From Mesorhizobium sp. J428 (GTDB lineage Bacteria > Pseudomonadota > Alphaproteobacteria > Rhizobiales > Rhizobiaceae), in NCBI RefSeq assembly GCF_024699925.1, contig NZ_JAJOMX010000001.1:4068001-4132000 (forward strand): 64,000 bases of DNA, written 5' to 3'. The notes under the pieces were generated by a model. The model was not told the origin of the DNA, did no database searches, and saw only the letters and a list, made by a program, of their open reading frames with translations. The translations under genes were made by a program, and so were the position numbers. Positions 1 through 9,105 of the stretch are shown piece after piece; positions within the stretch are counted from its first letter, which is position 1, and every line of letters starts with the position of its first letter.

Positions 1-2
1 TC

Positions 3-125
3 GAGGTTGAGCGGCTGCAGATGGAGATCCGGCTGCTCAAGATGGGCCTTGCCGATGGAAGCGGTGCGACGCGCACGCAGAAGGCCGGCTGGGCCGAGGA
101 AGGCTGGACGAACGCGGGCCAATGA
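3..125 (+). CDS. C-terminal end of an unidentified protein (cut by window edge)
   Basis: Frame 3 is open from the window edge and ends in a TGA that overlaps the ATG of the next gene (ATGA). That overlap is typical of translationally coupled genes and is the main reason to treat it as coding. The visible 40 residues are charged at first (EVERLQMEIRLLKMG) and suggest the end of a helical segment. No family can be assigned from so short a tail. Confidence 0.4.
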   Translation, partial: EVERLQMEIRLLKMGLADGSGATRTQKAGWAEEGWTNAGQ

Positions 126-604
126 GGACGGGGCGCATCGCTGGATCTGTCACCGCGCTCGCAGCGGGGGCAGCGTTCCTGACAGGCTCGCCGGGAGCAG
201 GGCTCGCGGCGGTGATCGGCTCCTGCACCATCGTGGTGCAGTCCAGCGGCACGATGAAGGTCGCGCCCTCGCTCACCGCCATGAGCTCGCGCAATTCCGG
301 CGGCAGCGCTGCCCAGGTGTCGGTCAATCCGCAATCGCTGGTCTGCAACATCCTGGCGCTGCTCGACTGCTACTCCATCTCGACGCCTGCGCCCGCCTCG
401 TTCCTGACCTGGCCCTCCGGCTGGAGCGGCTCGGCCTCGTTCGTCTCGGCCTTCACGATCAACGGCGGCGTCGAGCGCCCGGGCAATACGCCGGTGATGG
501 TCGCCAACGGAACGAAGACGCTGGATATTCATCTCGACGCCACCGGCAGCGGCATCTTCCGCGCCGGCGCCTATCAGGCGCAGGTCACCGTTCGGTGCGA
601 ATAA
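122..604 (+). CDS. exported hypothetical protein, possibly fimbrial/spore-coat-U-like
   Basis: A 160-residue protein with an N-terminal signal peptide (basic MRTGR, then a small/hydrophobic stretch to about residue 30, ending AGLAA). The mature part is rich in Ser, Thr and Gly and has four cysteines. It ends in a beta-strand-like G-A-Y-Q-A-Q-V-T-V-R-C segment, which resembles secreted fimbrial or SCPU-domain subunits. It overlaps the upstream gene by ATGA. The fimbrial link is an inference from pattern only; no conserved catalytic motif is visible. Confidence 0.6.
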   Translation: MRTGRIAGSVTALAAGAAFLTGSPGAGLAAVIGSCTIVVQSSGTMKVAPSLTAMSSRNSGGSAAQVSVNPQSLVCNILALLDCYSISTPAPASFLTWPSGWSGSASFVSAFTINGGVERPGNTPVMVANGTKTLDIHLDATGSGIFRAGAYQAQVTVRCE

Positions 605-615
605 GGCCGCAGTGG

Positions 616-1641
616 CTATGCCATCGCCTCGCGGAACGACACCAGGCGCCTGGCGCGCTCGTCCCAAAGCACCAGCTTCACGCAGCGCAGGCTGTCGAGG
701 ATGGTGATGCGGCCGATCTCGGACAGTTGCGGATGGTCGCGCAGCACTTCGGGCAGCCGGTAGAACGGCACGCGGCTCGACAGATGGTGCACGTGATGGA
801 TGCCGATATTGCCGGTCAGCCATTGCAGTGGGCGCGGCAGCAGGTAGTTCGATGCGCCGTGCAGCGCGCTCTCCTCGAACGTCCACTCCGATCCGTCCGA
901 CCAGTGCGTGTCCTCGAACTGGTGCTGGACGTAAAACAGCCAGATGCCCGCCGCTCCCGCCAGAACCGCGATTGCGAGATGCACGGCGAGGAACGGTACG
1001 ATGCCGGTCAGCCAGATCAAAAACGCGCCGAGCGCGACGATAACCAGATTGGTCAGCATGGTGGACCGCCACGGCATTCCGGTGACCCGGAAGGTTTCGA
1101 ACGGCCAGCGGTGCTTCAGCACGAACAGGTAGACCGGCCCGATCACGAACATCACCAGCGGATTGCGGTAAAGCCGGTAGCGCAACCTGCCCCAGCGCGA
1201 CAGGGCACGATATTCCGCCACCGTCAGCGTCAGGATGTCGCCGACGCCGCGTTCGTCGAGATTACCGGCCGAGGCATGGTGCGTCGCATGGGCCGCCCGC
1301 CAGTAATCGTAGGGCGTCAGCGTCAGAATGCCCAGCGTCCGGCCGGTCCAGTCGTCTGCGCGGCGGTGGGCGAAGAAGGCGCCGTGACCGCAGTCGTGCT
1401 GGATCATGAACAGGCGCAGGAGGAAGCCGGCAGCAGGCACGATCAGCACCAGGCCCCACCAGAAGCCGTAATGGGCCGACGCCAGCGCCAGCCCCCAGAA
1501 GACGAGGAAGGGAGCAAGCGTCACGACCAGTTCGAACAGGCTGCGGCGGCGGTCGGGCTGGCGATAGCGGCTCAATGCCTTCAGCCACGACTTGGCGGAG
1601 GGCGGGGCAGCGGACTGCATTGGCGCGACGTGGACGTTCAT
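616..1641 (-). CDS. fatty acid (acyl-lipid) desaturase
   Basis: A 341-residue integral membrane di-iron desaturase. The three histidine boxes of the family are all present: HDCGH (about residues 82-86), HATHH (118-122) and HHVHH (282-286), between hydrophobic segments. It would insert a double bond into membrane acyl chains using O2 and an electron donor. The start at 1641 is chosen because a GGAGG lies 6-7 bases upstream; an in-frame ATG at 1674 adds 11 residues but has no comparable site. The substrate and regiospecificity cannot be read from the sequence. It is transcribed towards the upstream exported-protein gene. Confidence 0.9.
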   Translation of the reverse strand: MNVHVAPMQSAAPPSAKSWLKALSRYRQPDRRRSLFELVVTLAPFLVFWGLALASAHYGFWWGLVLIVPAAGFLLRLFMIQHDCGHGAFFAHRRADDWTGRTLGILTLTPYDYWRAAHATHHASAGNLDERGVGDILTLTVAEYRALSRWGRLRYRLYRNPLVMFVIGPVYLFVLKHRWPFETFRVTGMPWRSTMLTNLVIVALGAFLIWLTGIVPFLAVHLAIAVLAGAAGIWLFYVQHQFEDTHWSDGSEWTFEESALHGASNYLLPRPLQWLTGNIGIHHVHHLSSRVPFYRLPEVLRDHPQLSEIGRITILDSLRCVKLVLWDERARRLVSFREAMA

Positions 1642-1993
1642 CCGAGGCCTCCAAAGGCACGGCGCGAAGCGCATGGCCTGGGTGTTGGCGCATTGTGCGG
1701 CGCCGTTGGGTGAGGTCTGGCGGATTGACCGTCCCGGCGTTTGCCACGGGCAGGCGCGCTTGGCAATCGGAAAGCTCGAACCGGCGCCGGCAGGGAGGCA
1801 AGGCGAGAGCCGGGATGGCGCGCCCGTAAGACCTCTCCGATCATCGTTTCATTTCTTTCCGGGGTAGCGAATAGCGCGGAACGGCAAGAAGTTGGCCCGG
1901 CCGGATGCTGAAATCGGCATCCGGCCCGCCGCCTGCGCAGGTTGCTTTGCGCACTCGATCCCAATAGGCAGGGTCCATCCAAGGAGATCGACT
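1642..1993. other. intergenic region with a perfect 10-bp hairpin
   Basis: No gene is recognised in these about 350 bases between the divergent desaturase and the small basic protein gene. It must hold both promoters. At 1899-1926 there is a perfect inverted repeat, GGCCGGATGC and GCATCCGGCC around an 8-base loop. It has no T tract, so it is not a standard terminator. Confidence 0.5.
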
Positions 1994-2146
1994 ATGCCGA
2001 GACCGCCGAACTACAATCACGAACGCCAGGAGCGGGATCGCGCCAAGGCGAAGAAGAAAGCCGAGAAGCTCGCTGCGAAGGCGGCCGCGAAAGAACGAGG
2101 CATCGACAAGGTCGATACCGAAGCGGAGGTTGAGTCGGAGGATTAG
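1994..2146 (+). CDS. small Lys/Ala-rich conserved hypothetical protein
   Basis: A 50-residue, highly charged protein (MPRPPNYNHERQERDRAKAK...). The middle is a Lys/Ala/Glu-rich probable helix (residues about 8-38) and the tail is acidic. An AAGGAG at 1981-1986 sits 7 bases before the ATG, so it is very likely translated. Short proteins of this kind are common in rhizobial genomes, but the function is not known to me. Its stop overlaps the stop of the convergent DUF982 gene by four bases. Confidence 0.7.
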   Translation: MPRPPNYNHERQERDRAKAKKKAEKLAAKAAAKERGIDKVDTEAEVESED

Positions 2147-2412
2147 CCTGCCGCGATCGTCGCTTTCTGATCGACGAACACGCCGGCTTCGCGGGCCGCG
2201 GCGACGAAAGCGCGCCGCGCTCCGATGGGTGGTTTGCCGCCATTCTGGACGTCAGAACAGGCCTGGAGGGCCGCCCGATGCTTTTCGGTGCGTTTTCCGG
2301 GCCATCGGTTGAGGAGGAAATCCGAAGTGTCGCGGGCGGTTCGGAGGGTGAGCAGTCCACCCGTCGCGTCGACCTTGACGAGGATGGGCATATCGAATTG
2401 ATCTTTTTCCAT
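2143..2412 (-). CDS. DUF982 family protein
   Basis: An 89-residue protein beginning MEKDQFDMPILVKVDATGG with the DUF982 pattern: a beta-rich N-terminus, then the helix RTARDTSDFLLNRWPGKRTEKHR, then a C-terminal A-R-R-A-F-V-A-A-A-R-E-A segment. DUF982 proteins are small, often multi-copy proteins restricted largely to Rhizobiales, with no established function. The start at 2412 gives the normal family length; the frame stays open upstream to 2520 but that part does not look like the family. Confidence 0.8.
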   Translation of the reverse strand: MEKDQFDMPILVKVDATGGLLTLRTARDTSDFLLNRWPGKRTEKHRAALQACSDVQNGGKPPIGARRAFVAAAREAGVFVDQKATIAAG

Positions 2413-2516
2413 CGCCGCTCTTACGGCAATGGAAGGACAGAAGCGAGGAAATACCTGCCCGACCTGCCAATGTGGGTGGGCGAACCGGAACGCGGGCCAG
2501 CGTGACATGCGCGCCG

Positions 2517-2640
2517 TCACGCCTTCCGCAAGATCTTCTCCATCGTCTTGCCCTTCGCCAGTTCGTCGATGAGCTGGTCCAGATTAGCGGATCTCGCGCA
2601 TCAGCGGGTCCTCGATCTCTTCGACCCGGATGTCGTAGCT
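2517..2640 (-). pseudogene. broken partial copy of the DUF2200 gene (C-terminal end only)
   Basis: Read on the minus strand, this stretch gives [15 protein letters not shown] followed by a stop, then, after a one-base shift near 2584, [20 protein letters not shown]. This matches the C-terminal 40 residues of the intact DUF2200 protein at 3671-4024, at roughly 90% nucleotide identity by eye. Only the last third of the gene is present. It lies immediately beyond the HtrA-like gene, so that gene is flanked by two direct copies of the DUF2200 tail. Confidence 0.8.
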
Positions 2641-3553
2641 AGTTCCGCGGCGCGTTCGGCCCGTGCCGCAGCAACGCGTCGCGGTCGGCCGAGCGGATCC
2701 GCACCCAGTTCTCCCGCCCGTCGCGCACGACGCGCAGCGGCACCTCAATGCCGGCCGGCCCGCTCGACCAGAGCGTGCGGTAGAAATCGGCGAGGCCGTG
2801 GACCTCCTTGTCGCGCAGCTCGGCGATCACATCGCCCTGGCGAAGCCCTGCCTCCTCCGCGGGCCCGCCCTCGGCGACGGACAGCACGACCACCGTGCCG
2901 TTGCGCTCGGCCGAATAGGCGCCGAGCCAGGGACGCGGCGGGGCGGGCGTGCGGCCGCGCCGCACCAGATCGTCGAGAATCGGCTTCAAAAGGTCGATCG
3001 GCACCGACATGTTGATGCCGGAGGTCTCGCCGTCCTCCATCATCTCCAACCGCAGCGAACCGATGCCAATGAGCCGGCCGTCCTCGCCGACGACAGCAGC
3101 ACCTCCCCAGGACGGATGCGCCGGCGCAGTGAAGATTGCCTCCTCCAGCAGATATTCCCAGTAGCCGGCGAACTCCTGCCGCGCCACGATCGCACCCTCG
3201 ACGAAGCGGCCGGCGCCGTCGGCAAAGGTGATCCTGTCGCCGACTCCTACCTCGGCGGAACTGCCGAGCGGCATCGCCGGCAGATCGAGCCGGCCGAGCG
3301 CTTTGACAAGACCGAAGCCGGTCTCCTGGTCGTAGGCGAGGGGATGCGCCGGCACGACACGGCCGTCATGCCGGGTGAGCCATATTTCGTCGGCCTCCGT
3401 GATCAGGTAGCCGATGGTGAGCACCAGCCCGTCCGCATTGATGACGACACCGGACCCCTCGCGCTCGGTGCCGAGTACGCCGGCGGTGAAGGCGTCGTCC
3501 GGAATGCGAGCGCGAAGCGCCACGATGGAGGAGCGGATGGAGGATCTGGGCAT
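2639..3553 (-). CDS. HtrA/DegP-like protein with PDZ domain, protease triad lost
   Basis: A 304-residue protein with a trypsin-like fold (about residues 25-195) followed by one PDZ domain (about 205-295, PWLGAYSAERNGTVVV...GGPAEEAGLRQGDVI). All three catalytic positions are substituted: the His of the T-N-x-H motif is Tyr49, the Asp position is Gly79, and the GNSGG serine is Trp149 (PSWGG). There is no signal peptide, so it is probably cytoplasmic. It cannot be a normal serine protease; a binding or scaffold role is an inference. GGAG lies 7 bases before the ATG. Confidence 0.8.
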   Translation of the reverse strand: MPRSSIRSSIVALRARIPDDAFTAGVLGTEREGSGVVINADGLVLTIGYLITEADEIWLTRHDGRVVPAHPLAYDQETGFGLVKALGRLDLPAMPLGSSAEVGVGDRITFADGAGRFVEGAIVARQEFAGYWEYLLEEAIFTAPAHPSWGGAAVVGEDGRLIGIGSLRLEMMEDGETSGINMSVPIDLLKPILDDLVRRGRTPAPPRPWLGAYSAERNGTVVVLSVAEGGPAEEAGLRQGDVIAELRDKEVHGLADFYRTLWSSGPAGIEVPLRVVRDGRENWVRIRSADRDALLRHGPNAPRN

Positions 3554-3670
3554 GACGGCACTCCGGCGCTGCGTGCGACTGAGGGATCACAATATAGGTA
3601 TTCCGCCGGCCAGGAGATGCAAGGTATCGCTCCGCTGCCCGTTTGCGGAGGGGACAGTCGTTCAAGACCC

Positions 3671-4024
3671 TCACCCCTCCCGCAATATCTTCTCCATCGT
3701 CTTGCCCTTCGCCAGCTCGTCGATGAGCTTGTCCAGGTAGCGGATCTCGCGCATCAGCGGATCCTCGATCTCCTCCACCCGGATGCCGCAGATCAGGCCT
3801 TTGATCTGGGCGCGGGACGGGTTGGGGTGAGGGGCCTTGGCGAAGAACGTTTCGAGGTCGGTCTTGTCCGAGAGGATGGCCTCCAGTTCGTCGGGGCCGT
3901 AGCCCGTCAGCCAGGAGATGATCTTGTCAACCTCGGCCTTCGTGCGGCCCTTCTTTTCCGCCTTGGCGATGTAGTGCGGATAGACGCTGGCGAAGCTGAT
4001 CGAATAGATCCGGTGCCTGGGCAT
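3671..4024 (-). CDS. DUF2200 family protein
   Basis: A 117-residue protein starting [27 protein letters not shown], the typical DUF2200 opening, with the conserved W-L-T-G-Y and F-F-x-x-A-P-x-x-N-P motifs. The function is unknown in the family. It is small and cytoplasmic, with a helical charged C-terminus. The start at 4024 has GGAGG 7 bases upstream; the longer frame to 4210 overlaps the neighbouring LysR gene and is not used. A truncated copy of its 3' end sits at 2517-2640. Confidence 0.85.
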   Translation of the reverse strand: MPRHRIYSISFASVYPHYIAKAEKKGRTKAEVDKIISWLTGYGPDELEAILSDKTDLETFFAKAPHPNPSRAQIKGLICGIRVEEIEDPLMREIRYLDKLIDELAKGKTMEKILREG

Positions 4025-4077
4025 GGCGGGTCCTCCAACGATGACATCAAAGCACGGATAGCTAAGGCCATCCACGG

Positions 4078-5022
4078 CTACACCGTGGCATCCAGGCTCT
4101 TGCCATCTGCCGAGAGGCGTTGCGTCGCGATGTGGTCGACAAAAGCGCGCAAGGGCGTAGGCATGAACCGGCTGGAAAAATAAAGGCGCGGCCCGTCGAA
4201 AGCGGGCCACCAGTCGCGCAGGAGAGGCACGAGCGCTCCGCTCTCCAGATGCGGATCAAGCCAGTTTCGAAAGGTGTTGATCAGCCCATGCCCGGCGATC
4301 GCAAGCCCTATGGCCGCCGCCGCGCTTGCCGCACCGATGATCAGCCGCGCGGACGGATCGATGATCAATGTTTCCCCCGCCTTCTCGAATTCCCACTCGG
4401 TTACCGCCCCGCCGGCAAGCCGCATCCTGATGCAGTCATGCTCAAGTATATCGCGCGGATGCGCCGGCGCGCCGCGTCGGCTGACATAATCCGGCGAGGC
4501 GGCCACCGCGCCCCATTGCCGGTGCGGACCGATGGGCACCGCTATCATATCCTGCGCCAGATGCTCGCCATAGCGTATGCCGGCGTCGCAGCCGGCTGCG
4601 TTGATGTCGACCAGTCGGTCGTCGACCATCACCTCCATGCGCACTTCTGGAAACTTGGCGAGAAAGCCGTCGATCAGCGGAGGCAGGATATCGACCATCA
4701 CCGCGCCGGGGACGTTCAGCTTCAGCCGCCCCCGGATCTTGCCTTTCTGGCTCGCCGCGTCGTCCAGGGCAGCGCGAGCCTCGGCCATGACGGGTTCGAA
4801 ACGCTCGGCCAGCGCTCGGCCTGCCTCCGTGAGCTGAACGCTGCGGGTGGTCCGGATGAGAAGCGGAACGCCGAGCCGCTGCTCCAGCCGCGTGATTGTC
4901 TCGCTCACCGTTGACGGCGACACCCCAAGCCAGCGCGCGGCGGTGCGAAATCCGTTGCCTCTCGATACCGCGAGAAAGACGGAAACGTCATCGAGCGGCG
5001 GAAACGAATGATTGTTCGGCAT
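4078..5022 (-). CDS. LysR family transcriptional regulator
   Basis: A 314-residue LTTR. The N-terminal winged helix-turn-helix covers about residues 8-65 ([40 protein letters not shown]), followed by the effector-binding domain. It is divergent from the aldo/keto reductase gene with about 80 bases between the two starts, the standard layout for an LTTR acting on its neighbour. The start at 5022 (MPNNHSF) is preferred over 5058 because it leaves room for the divergent promoter and gives the usual length. The effector is unknown. Confidence 0.9.
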   Translation of the reverse strand: MPNNHSFPPLDDVSVFLAVSRGNGFRTAARWLGVSPSTVSETITRLEQRLGVPLLIRTTRSVQLTEAGRALAERFEPVMAEARAALDDAASQKGKIRGRLKLNVPGAVMVDILPPLIDGFLAKFPEVRMEVMVDDRLVDINAAGCDAGIRYGEHLAQDMIAVPIGPHRQWGAVAASPDYVSRRGAPAHPRDILEHDCIRMRLAGGAVTEWEFEKAGETLIIDPSARLIIGAASAAAAIGLAIAGHGLINTFRNWLDPHLESGALVPLLRDWWPAFDGPRLYFSSRFMPTPLRAFVDHIATQRLSADGKSLDATV

Positions 5023-5101
5023 GGCGAACAGCCTATTCGCCTCGGGTATGGTTATCAAGGCTCAACCGATCAGCCATATGCTCGGCAAAGGAGACCGCAC
5101 A

Positions 5102-5971
5102 ATGACCAATCTTCCTGCTTCCGCCGCCGGCCGCTTCACGTTCCCCGGCACCTCGATTTCAGTGAACCGCATGGGCTATGGCGCCATGCAACTGGCCGGC
5201 CCGCATGTGTTCGGCGAACCCAAAGACCCCGACGAGGCGCGCGCTGTGTTGCGCGAGGCGCTGACGCTCGGCATCGATCACATCGATACGAGTGATTTCT
5301 ACGGTCCGCACGTAACCAATCGCCTGATCCGCGAAGCGCTTCACCCCTATCCCGCAAACCTGACGCTGGTGACGAAGATCGGCGCCTGGCGCAACGATGA
5401 AGGCGACTGGATCCTCGAACATGGCGCCGATTTTCTGCGCAGGTCCGTCGAAGACAATCTCGAGCGACTGGGCCTGGAACGCATGGCGATCGTCAACCTG
5501 CGCATCGAGGGCCCGCAGCAGGACGTCGCCGGTCCGATGCGCACCATACGAAAGATGCAGGAGGAAGGTCTGCTCGAACACATCGGCATTAGCACGGTGG
5601 ACATGGCGCAACTGCGAGCCGCCCGCGATATCGCTCCGATTGTCTGTGTCCAGAACCACTACAACCTCGTCCACCGCGATGACGATGCCATGATCGATGC
5701 GCTGGCCGCAGACGGCATCGCCTATGTTCCCTATTTCCCGCTGGGCGGCTTCGCGCCGTTGCAGACGGAAGAGCTGAATCGGGTGGCCGGCGAAATGGAG
5801 CAGTCGCCGCAGAGCGTTGCGCTTGCCTGGCTGCTGCAGCGCAGCCCGAACATTCTGCTTATTCCGGGAACGTCCCGGCGGGCACATCTGCACGCGAACG
5901 TCGCGGCCGCTCAGCTAACGCTGAGCGAGGCGCAAAGGGCAAGGCTGGACGCGATAGCCGGCCTGAGTTGA
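5102..5971 (+). CDS. aldo/keto reductase family oxidoreductase
   Basis: A 289-residue NADPH-dependent AKR barrel. Asp62 and Tyr67 (DTSDFYG) and Lys92 (TKIGA) are the catalytic residues. The usual substrate-side His is replaced (VNLRIEGP), as in YdbC-like members. The C-terminal cofactor loop L-L-I-P-G-T-S-R-R is present. GGAG 8 bases before 5102 sets the start; longer in-frame versions would run into the LysR gene. Regulation by the divergent LysR protein is likely. The substrate is not known. Confidence 0.9.
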   Translation: MTNLPASAAGRFTFPGTSISVNRMGYGAMQLAGPHVFGEPKDPDEARAVLREALTLGIDHIDTSDFYGPHVTNRLIREALHPYPANLTLVTKIGAWRNDEGDWILEHGADFLRRSVEDNLERLGLERMAIVNLRIEGPQQDVAGPMRTIRKMQEEGLLEHIGISTVDMAQLRAARDIAPIVCVQNHYNLVHRDDDAMIDALAADGIAYVPYFPLGGFAPLQTEELNRVAGEMEQSPQSVALAWLLQRSPNILLIPGTSRRAHLHANVAAAQLTLSEAQRARLDAIAGLS

Positions 5972-6021
5972 AGGATAGCGGCGGGCCACCGTCGCACCCG
6001 CAAAAAGTGGAGATGAGGGCG

Positions 6022-7629
6022 CTACATCCTGAACACGCCGACCCTCGTCTCCTCCACCTCCGCGTTGAGCGCGGCGCTGAGGCTCAGCGCCAGGACCTCG
6101 CGGGTGTGGGCCGGGTCAATGATGCCGTCGTCCCACAGCCGGGCGGAGGAATAGAGCGGGTGGCCTTCCTTCTCGTATTTCTCCAGGACCGGCGCGCGGA
6201 AGGCGGCTTCCTCCTGGGTGCTCCATGACCCGCCCTTGCGCTCGATGCCCTCGCGCTTGACCAGCGCCAGCACCGTGGCCGCCTGCTCGCCGCCCATCAC
6301 CGAAATGCGCGCATTGGGCCACATCCACAGAAAGCGGGGCGAATAGGCCCGCCCGCACATGCCATAGTTGCCGGCGCCGAACGAACCGCCGATGATGACC
6401 GTGACCTTGGGCACTTTCGCGGTGGCGACGGCGGTGACCAGCTTGGCGCCGTCCTTGGCGATGCCGCCGGCCTCGTATTTGCGCCCCACCATGAAGCCGG
6501 TGATGTTCTGTAGGAAGACCAGCGGAATCTTCCGCTGCGTGCACAGCTCGATGAAATGCGCGCCCTTGAGCGCACTTTCCGAGAACAGCACGCCATTGTT
6601 GGCGATGATGCCGACCGGCAGGCCGTGGATGCGGGCGAAGCCGGTGACCAGCGTCGTGCCGTAGTTCGCCTTGAACTCGTCGAGCTCCGAGCCGTCGACC
6701 ACGCGCGCAATGACCTCGCGCACGTCGTAGGGCTGGCGCGTGTCCTGCGGCACGATGCCGTGGATTTCGCCCGGGTCGAACAGCGGCGGGCGCGGCGGCT
6801 CGGTCGCAAGCTGCAGGCGCTTCGTCCGGTTGAGGTTGCGCATGATCTTGCGGGTGATGGCGAGCGCATGCGCGTCGTTCATCGCATAGTGATCGGCGAC
6901 ACCCGACTGACGGGTGTGGACCTCGGTGCCGCCGAGGTCCTCGGCCGAGACCTCCTCGCCGGTCGCCGCCTTCACCAGCGGCGGGCCGCCGAGGAAGATG
7001 GTCGCCTGGTTGCGTACCATGATCGTCTCGTCCGACATCGCCGGCACATAGGCGCCGCCGGCGGTGCAGGAGCCCATGACGCAGGCGATCTGCGGAATGC
7101 CGGCGGCCGAGAGGTTCGCCTGGTTGAAGAAGATGCGCCCAAAGTGCTCGCGGTCGGGGAAGACCTCGTCCTGGTTGGGCAGGTTCGCGCCGCCGGAATC
7201 GACGAGATAGATGCAGGGCAGGTTGTTCTCCCGCGCGATCTCCTGCGCGCGCAGATGCTTCTTCACCGTCATCGGATAGTAGGTGCCGCCCTTCACGGTG
7301 GCGTCGTTGACGACGATCATGCATTCGCGGCCTTCGATCCGGCCGATGCCGGCAATCATGCCTGCGGACGCGATGTCGCCGCCATACATGTCCCACGCCG
7401 CGAACTGGCCGATTTCGAGAAAGGGCGCGCCTGTGTCGAGCAACTGGGCCAGGCGGTCGCGCGGGAGCAGCTTGCCGCGCGACACATGCCGCTCCCGCTG
7501 CTCCTCCGGCCCGCCCTGTTCGACGATCGCAGCCTTGGCCCGGATATCGGCGACGAGCCCGCGCATCTTCTCGGCATTGGCCCGGAAGGCATCGGAAGTG
7601 GGGGAAATCTGGGACTGGATGACGGGCAT
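6022..7629 (-). CDS. mccB: 3-methylcrotonyl-CoA carboxylase beta subunit
   Basis: A 535-residue carboxyltransferase subunit. It transfers CO2 from biotin to 3-methylcrotonyl-CoA in leucine breakdown. The N-terminal carboxyltransferase half includes [11 protein letters not shown] and [16 protein letters not shown], both characteristic of MCC beta rather than propionyl-CoA carboxylase; the C-terminal half has the ITGFMVG and [11 protein letters not shown] motifs. Length is normal. The partner biotin-carboxylase (alpha) gene is not next to it, unlike the usual liu arrangement. Isovaleryl-CoA dehydrogenase, the preceding step, lies about 1.5 kb away on the same strand. Confidence 0.93.
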   Translation of the reverse strand: MPVIQSQISPTSDAFRANAEKMRGLVADIRAKAAIVEQGGPEEQRERHVSRGKLLPRDRLAQLLDTGAPFLEIGQFAAWDMYGGDIASAGMIAGIGRIEGRECMIVVNDATVKGGTYYPMTVKKHLRAQEIARENNLPCIYLVDSGGANLPNQDEVFPDREHFGRIFFNQANLSAAGIPQIACVMGSCTAGGAYVPAMSDETIMVRNQATIFLGGPPLVKAATGEEVSAEDLGGTEVHTRQSGVADHYAMNDAHALAITRKIMRNLNRTKRLQLATEPPRPPLFDPGEIHGIVPQDTRQPYDVREVIARVVDGSELDEFKANYGTTLVTGFARIHGLPVGIIANNGVLFSESALKGAHFIELCTQRKIPLVFLQNITGFMVGRKYEAGGIAKDGAKLVTAVATAKVPKVTVIIGGSFGAGNYGMCGRAYSPRFLWMWPNARISVMGGEQAATVLALVKREGIERKGGSWSTQEEAAFRAPVLEKYEKEGHPLYSSARLWDDGIIDPAHTREVLALSLSAALNAEVEETRVGVFRM

Positions 7630-7936
7630 GTGCTCCCTCTGGCTTCTATGGCCTTGGCACGGGTTTAGCAGCGGCGAAGGAAACGGGGTAGGGGTCGCAG
7701 GCCCATCGCGGAGGGAGCCACCCTTCCAAGTCTGCTCGATGTTGCTCCCTTAGCAGAGGAGCGCCCGCCACAATCCCGCCCCGATCCACCCCTAGCAGCC
7801 CGTTCCCGCCGCTTCCGCTGGGGAAGAGGCTGTTCGTCCGAGGAGACCGTCATGACCGGCCAACCGAGAGCCACGCACATCGCGCCGGCGCTCGCATTGC
7901 GTCCGGCAGACAGGACTCCAGTGAGGATAAACGGCC
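7630..7936. other. intergenic region between mccB and the PcfJ-like gene
   Basis: About 307 bases between two divergent genes. I see no supported ORF, RNA or repeat. It presumably carries the promoters of mccB (leftward) and of the PcfJ-domain gene (rightward). Confidence 0.5.
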
Positions 7937-9073
7937 ATGGCACGTTCCCAATTGAAACAGCGGCGCGACGCCGAGCGCCAGCGCATCGAGGCCTATGAGG
8001 CGACGCTCCGGCGCGTCTTTGCGGCACCTCGGCCCGCGCCCGATTTCGAGAACGCGATCGACGAGGTCAAGCGCGGCTTCGTGAACGACATCGTGCGGCC
8101 TTCGCACGAGTGGCGGCCGAAGCTGAAGACGCGCGACCCCGGCCGGCTCAGGCTGGCCGCGGCGCGCCATCTCTTCGCGCGCTATGCCGTGCCCGCCCAT
8201 CTCGAGCGGATCTGGATCGAGCCGGGAGGGCTCGACCCGGCCGAGGCGATGCTGCGCAGGCGCTGGTATGTGGCGGCGGCCCGCGGCGACTCGCTCTACA
8301 AGGCCGGCGCTTCCGAGTGGCTCAGCCGCAAGGAGGTGCACGCCTTCCTGCGCGCGCGGGGAGACCTGCGCTTCGAAGAGGCGTTCTGGCTCGCCATCGC
8401 CCAGGGCATATCGGAAGATCCGATGCTGGCGCTGCGGATCGCGCGGTCGCGGATCGCCGCGACGCCGCGGGCCGAGCTCGGCTTCTGGCGCGAGGCGGCG
8501 TGCTTTTTCTGCGCCCACCCGACGAGCCGCGAGGAGATCGACGATCTCTGCGACTATATCGTCGCCGCGCGTGAGCGCGACCGTCGCTTCAGTCTGAAGG
8601 GGCGCACGCTCGCCTCGCTCCGGCGCCTGTCGGCAGAGTGGCATCGTGACATGGCGGCGGTGGCGCGGATCGAGGCAATGCGCAGGCGGCTGGCCGGGCC
8701 GCAGGCGGCAAGCGAGACGCGCTGGGCCGGCTCCAGGCTGCAGAACTGGAGCTGGCAGCCGCCGGGCAAGGAGGCGAGGGCGCGGCGCGAGGAGTTCGTG
8801 ATGGTTCAGTTGACCAGCGCGGAGGACCTCGTTGCCGAAAGCCGCGCGATGCACCACTGCGTGTGGACCTATGCGGGCAAGTGCATCGCCGGTCAGGCCT
8901 CGATCTGGTCGCTGCGGAGGAAGGCAGGCAAGGACGCCTCGCGGCTGCTCACCGTCGAGCTCGACCGCGATGACCGTGCCGTGCAGATCCGCGGCTTCGG
9001 CAACCGGCTGGCCTCGGCGGACGAGACCAAGGTGCTCGACCGCTGGGCGCAGGCCAGGGGCGTGTCACTGTGA
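7937..9073 (+). CDS. PcfJ-domain protein
   Basis: A 378-residue basic, cytoplasmic protein. The C-terminal third contains the PcfJ-like signature: LTSAEDLVAESRAMHHC, then a Trp/Tyr-rich V-W-T-Y-A-G-K-C and I-W-S-L-R strands (about residues 290-345). The N-terminal two thirds are helical and Arg-rich. PcfJ was named from plasmid conjugation genes, but chromosomal rhizobial relatives have no proven role. AGGA lies 10 bases before the ATG. It stands alone between two leucine-degradation genes on the opposite strand. Confidence 0.75.
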   Translation: MARSQLKQRRDAERQRIEAYEATLRRVFAAPRPAPDFENAIDEVKRGFVNDIVRPSHEWRPKLKTRDPGRLRLAAARHLFARYAVPAHLERIWIEPGGLDPAEAMLRRRWYVAAARGDSLYKAGASEWLSRKEVHAFLRARGDLRFEEAFWLAIAQGISEDPMLALRIARSRIAATPRAELGFWREAACFFCAHPTSREEIDDLCDYIVAARERDRRFSLKGRTLASLRRLSAEWHRDMAAVARIEAMRRRLAGPQAASETRWAGSRLQNWSWQPPGKEARARREEFVMVQLTSAEDLVAESRAMHHCVWTYAGKCIAGQASIWSLRRKAGKDASRLLTVELDRDDRAVQIRGFGNRLASADETKVLDRWAQARGVSL

Positions 9074-9081
9074 AAAGGCCT

Positions 9082-9103
9082 CGCGCGGCGCGAATGCCGC
9101 GCG
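9082..9103. terminator. GC-rich hairpin between convergent genes
   Basis: CGCGCGGC (9082-9089) and GCCGCGCG (9096-9103) form a perfect 8-bp stem with a 6-base loop. It sits in the 32-base gap between the convergent PcfJ-like and isovaleryl-CoA dehydrogenase genes. It has no clear T run on either side, so bidirectional termination is only likely. Confidence 0.4.
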
Positions 9104-9105
9104 GG

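Noticed and set aside
7..1713. 568-residue plus-strand open frame over the desaturase gene
   Set aside because: Arg/Gln/His-rich antisense shadow of the desaturase, which has all three His boxes on the minus strand.
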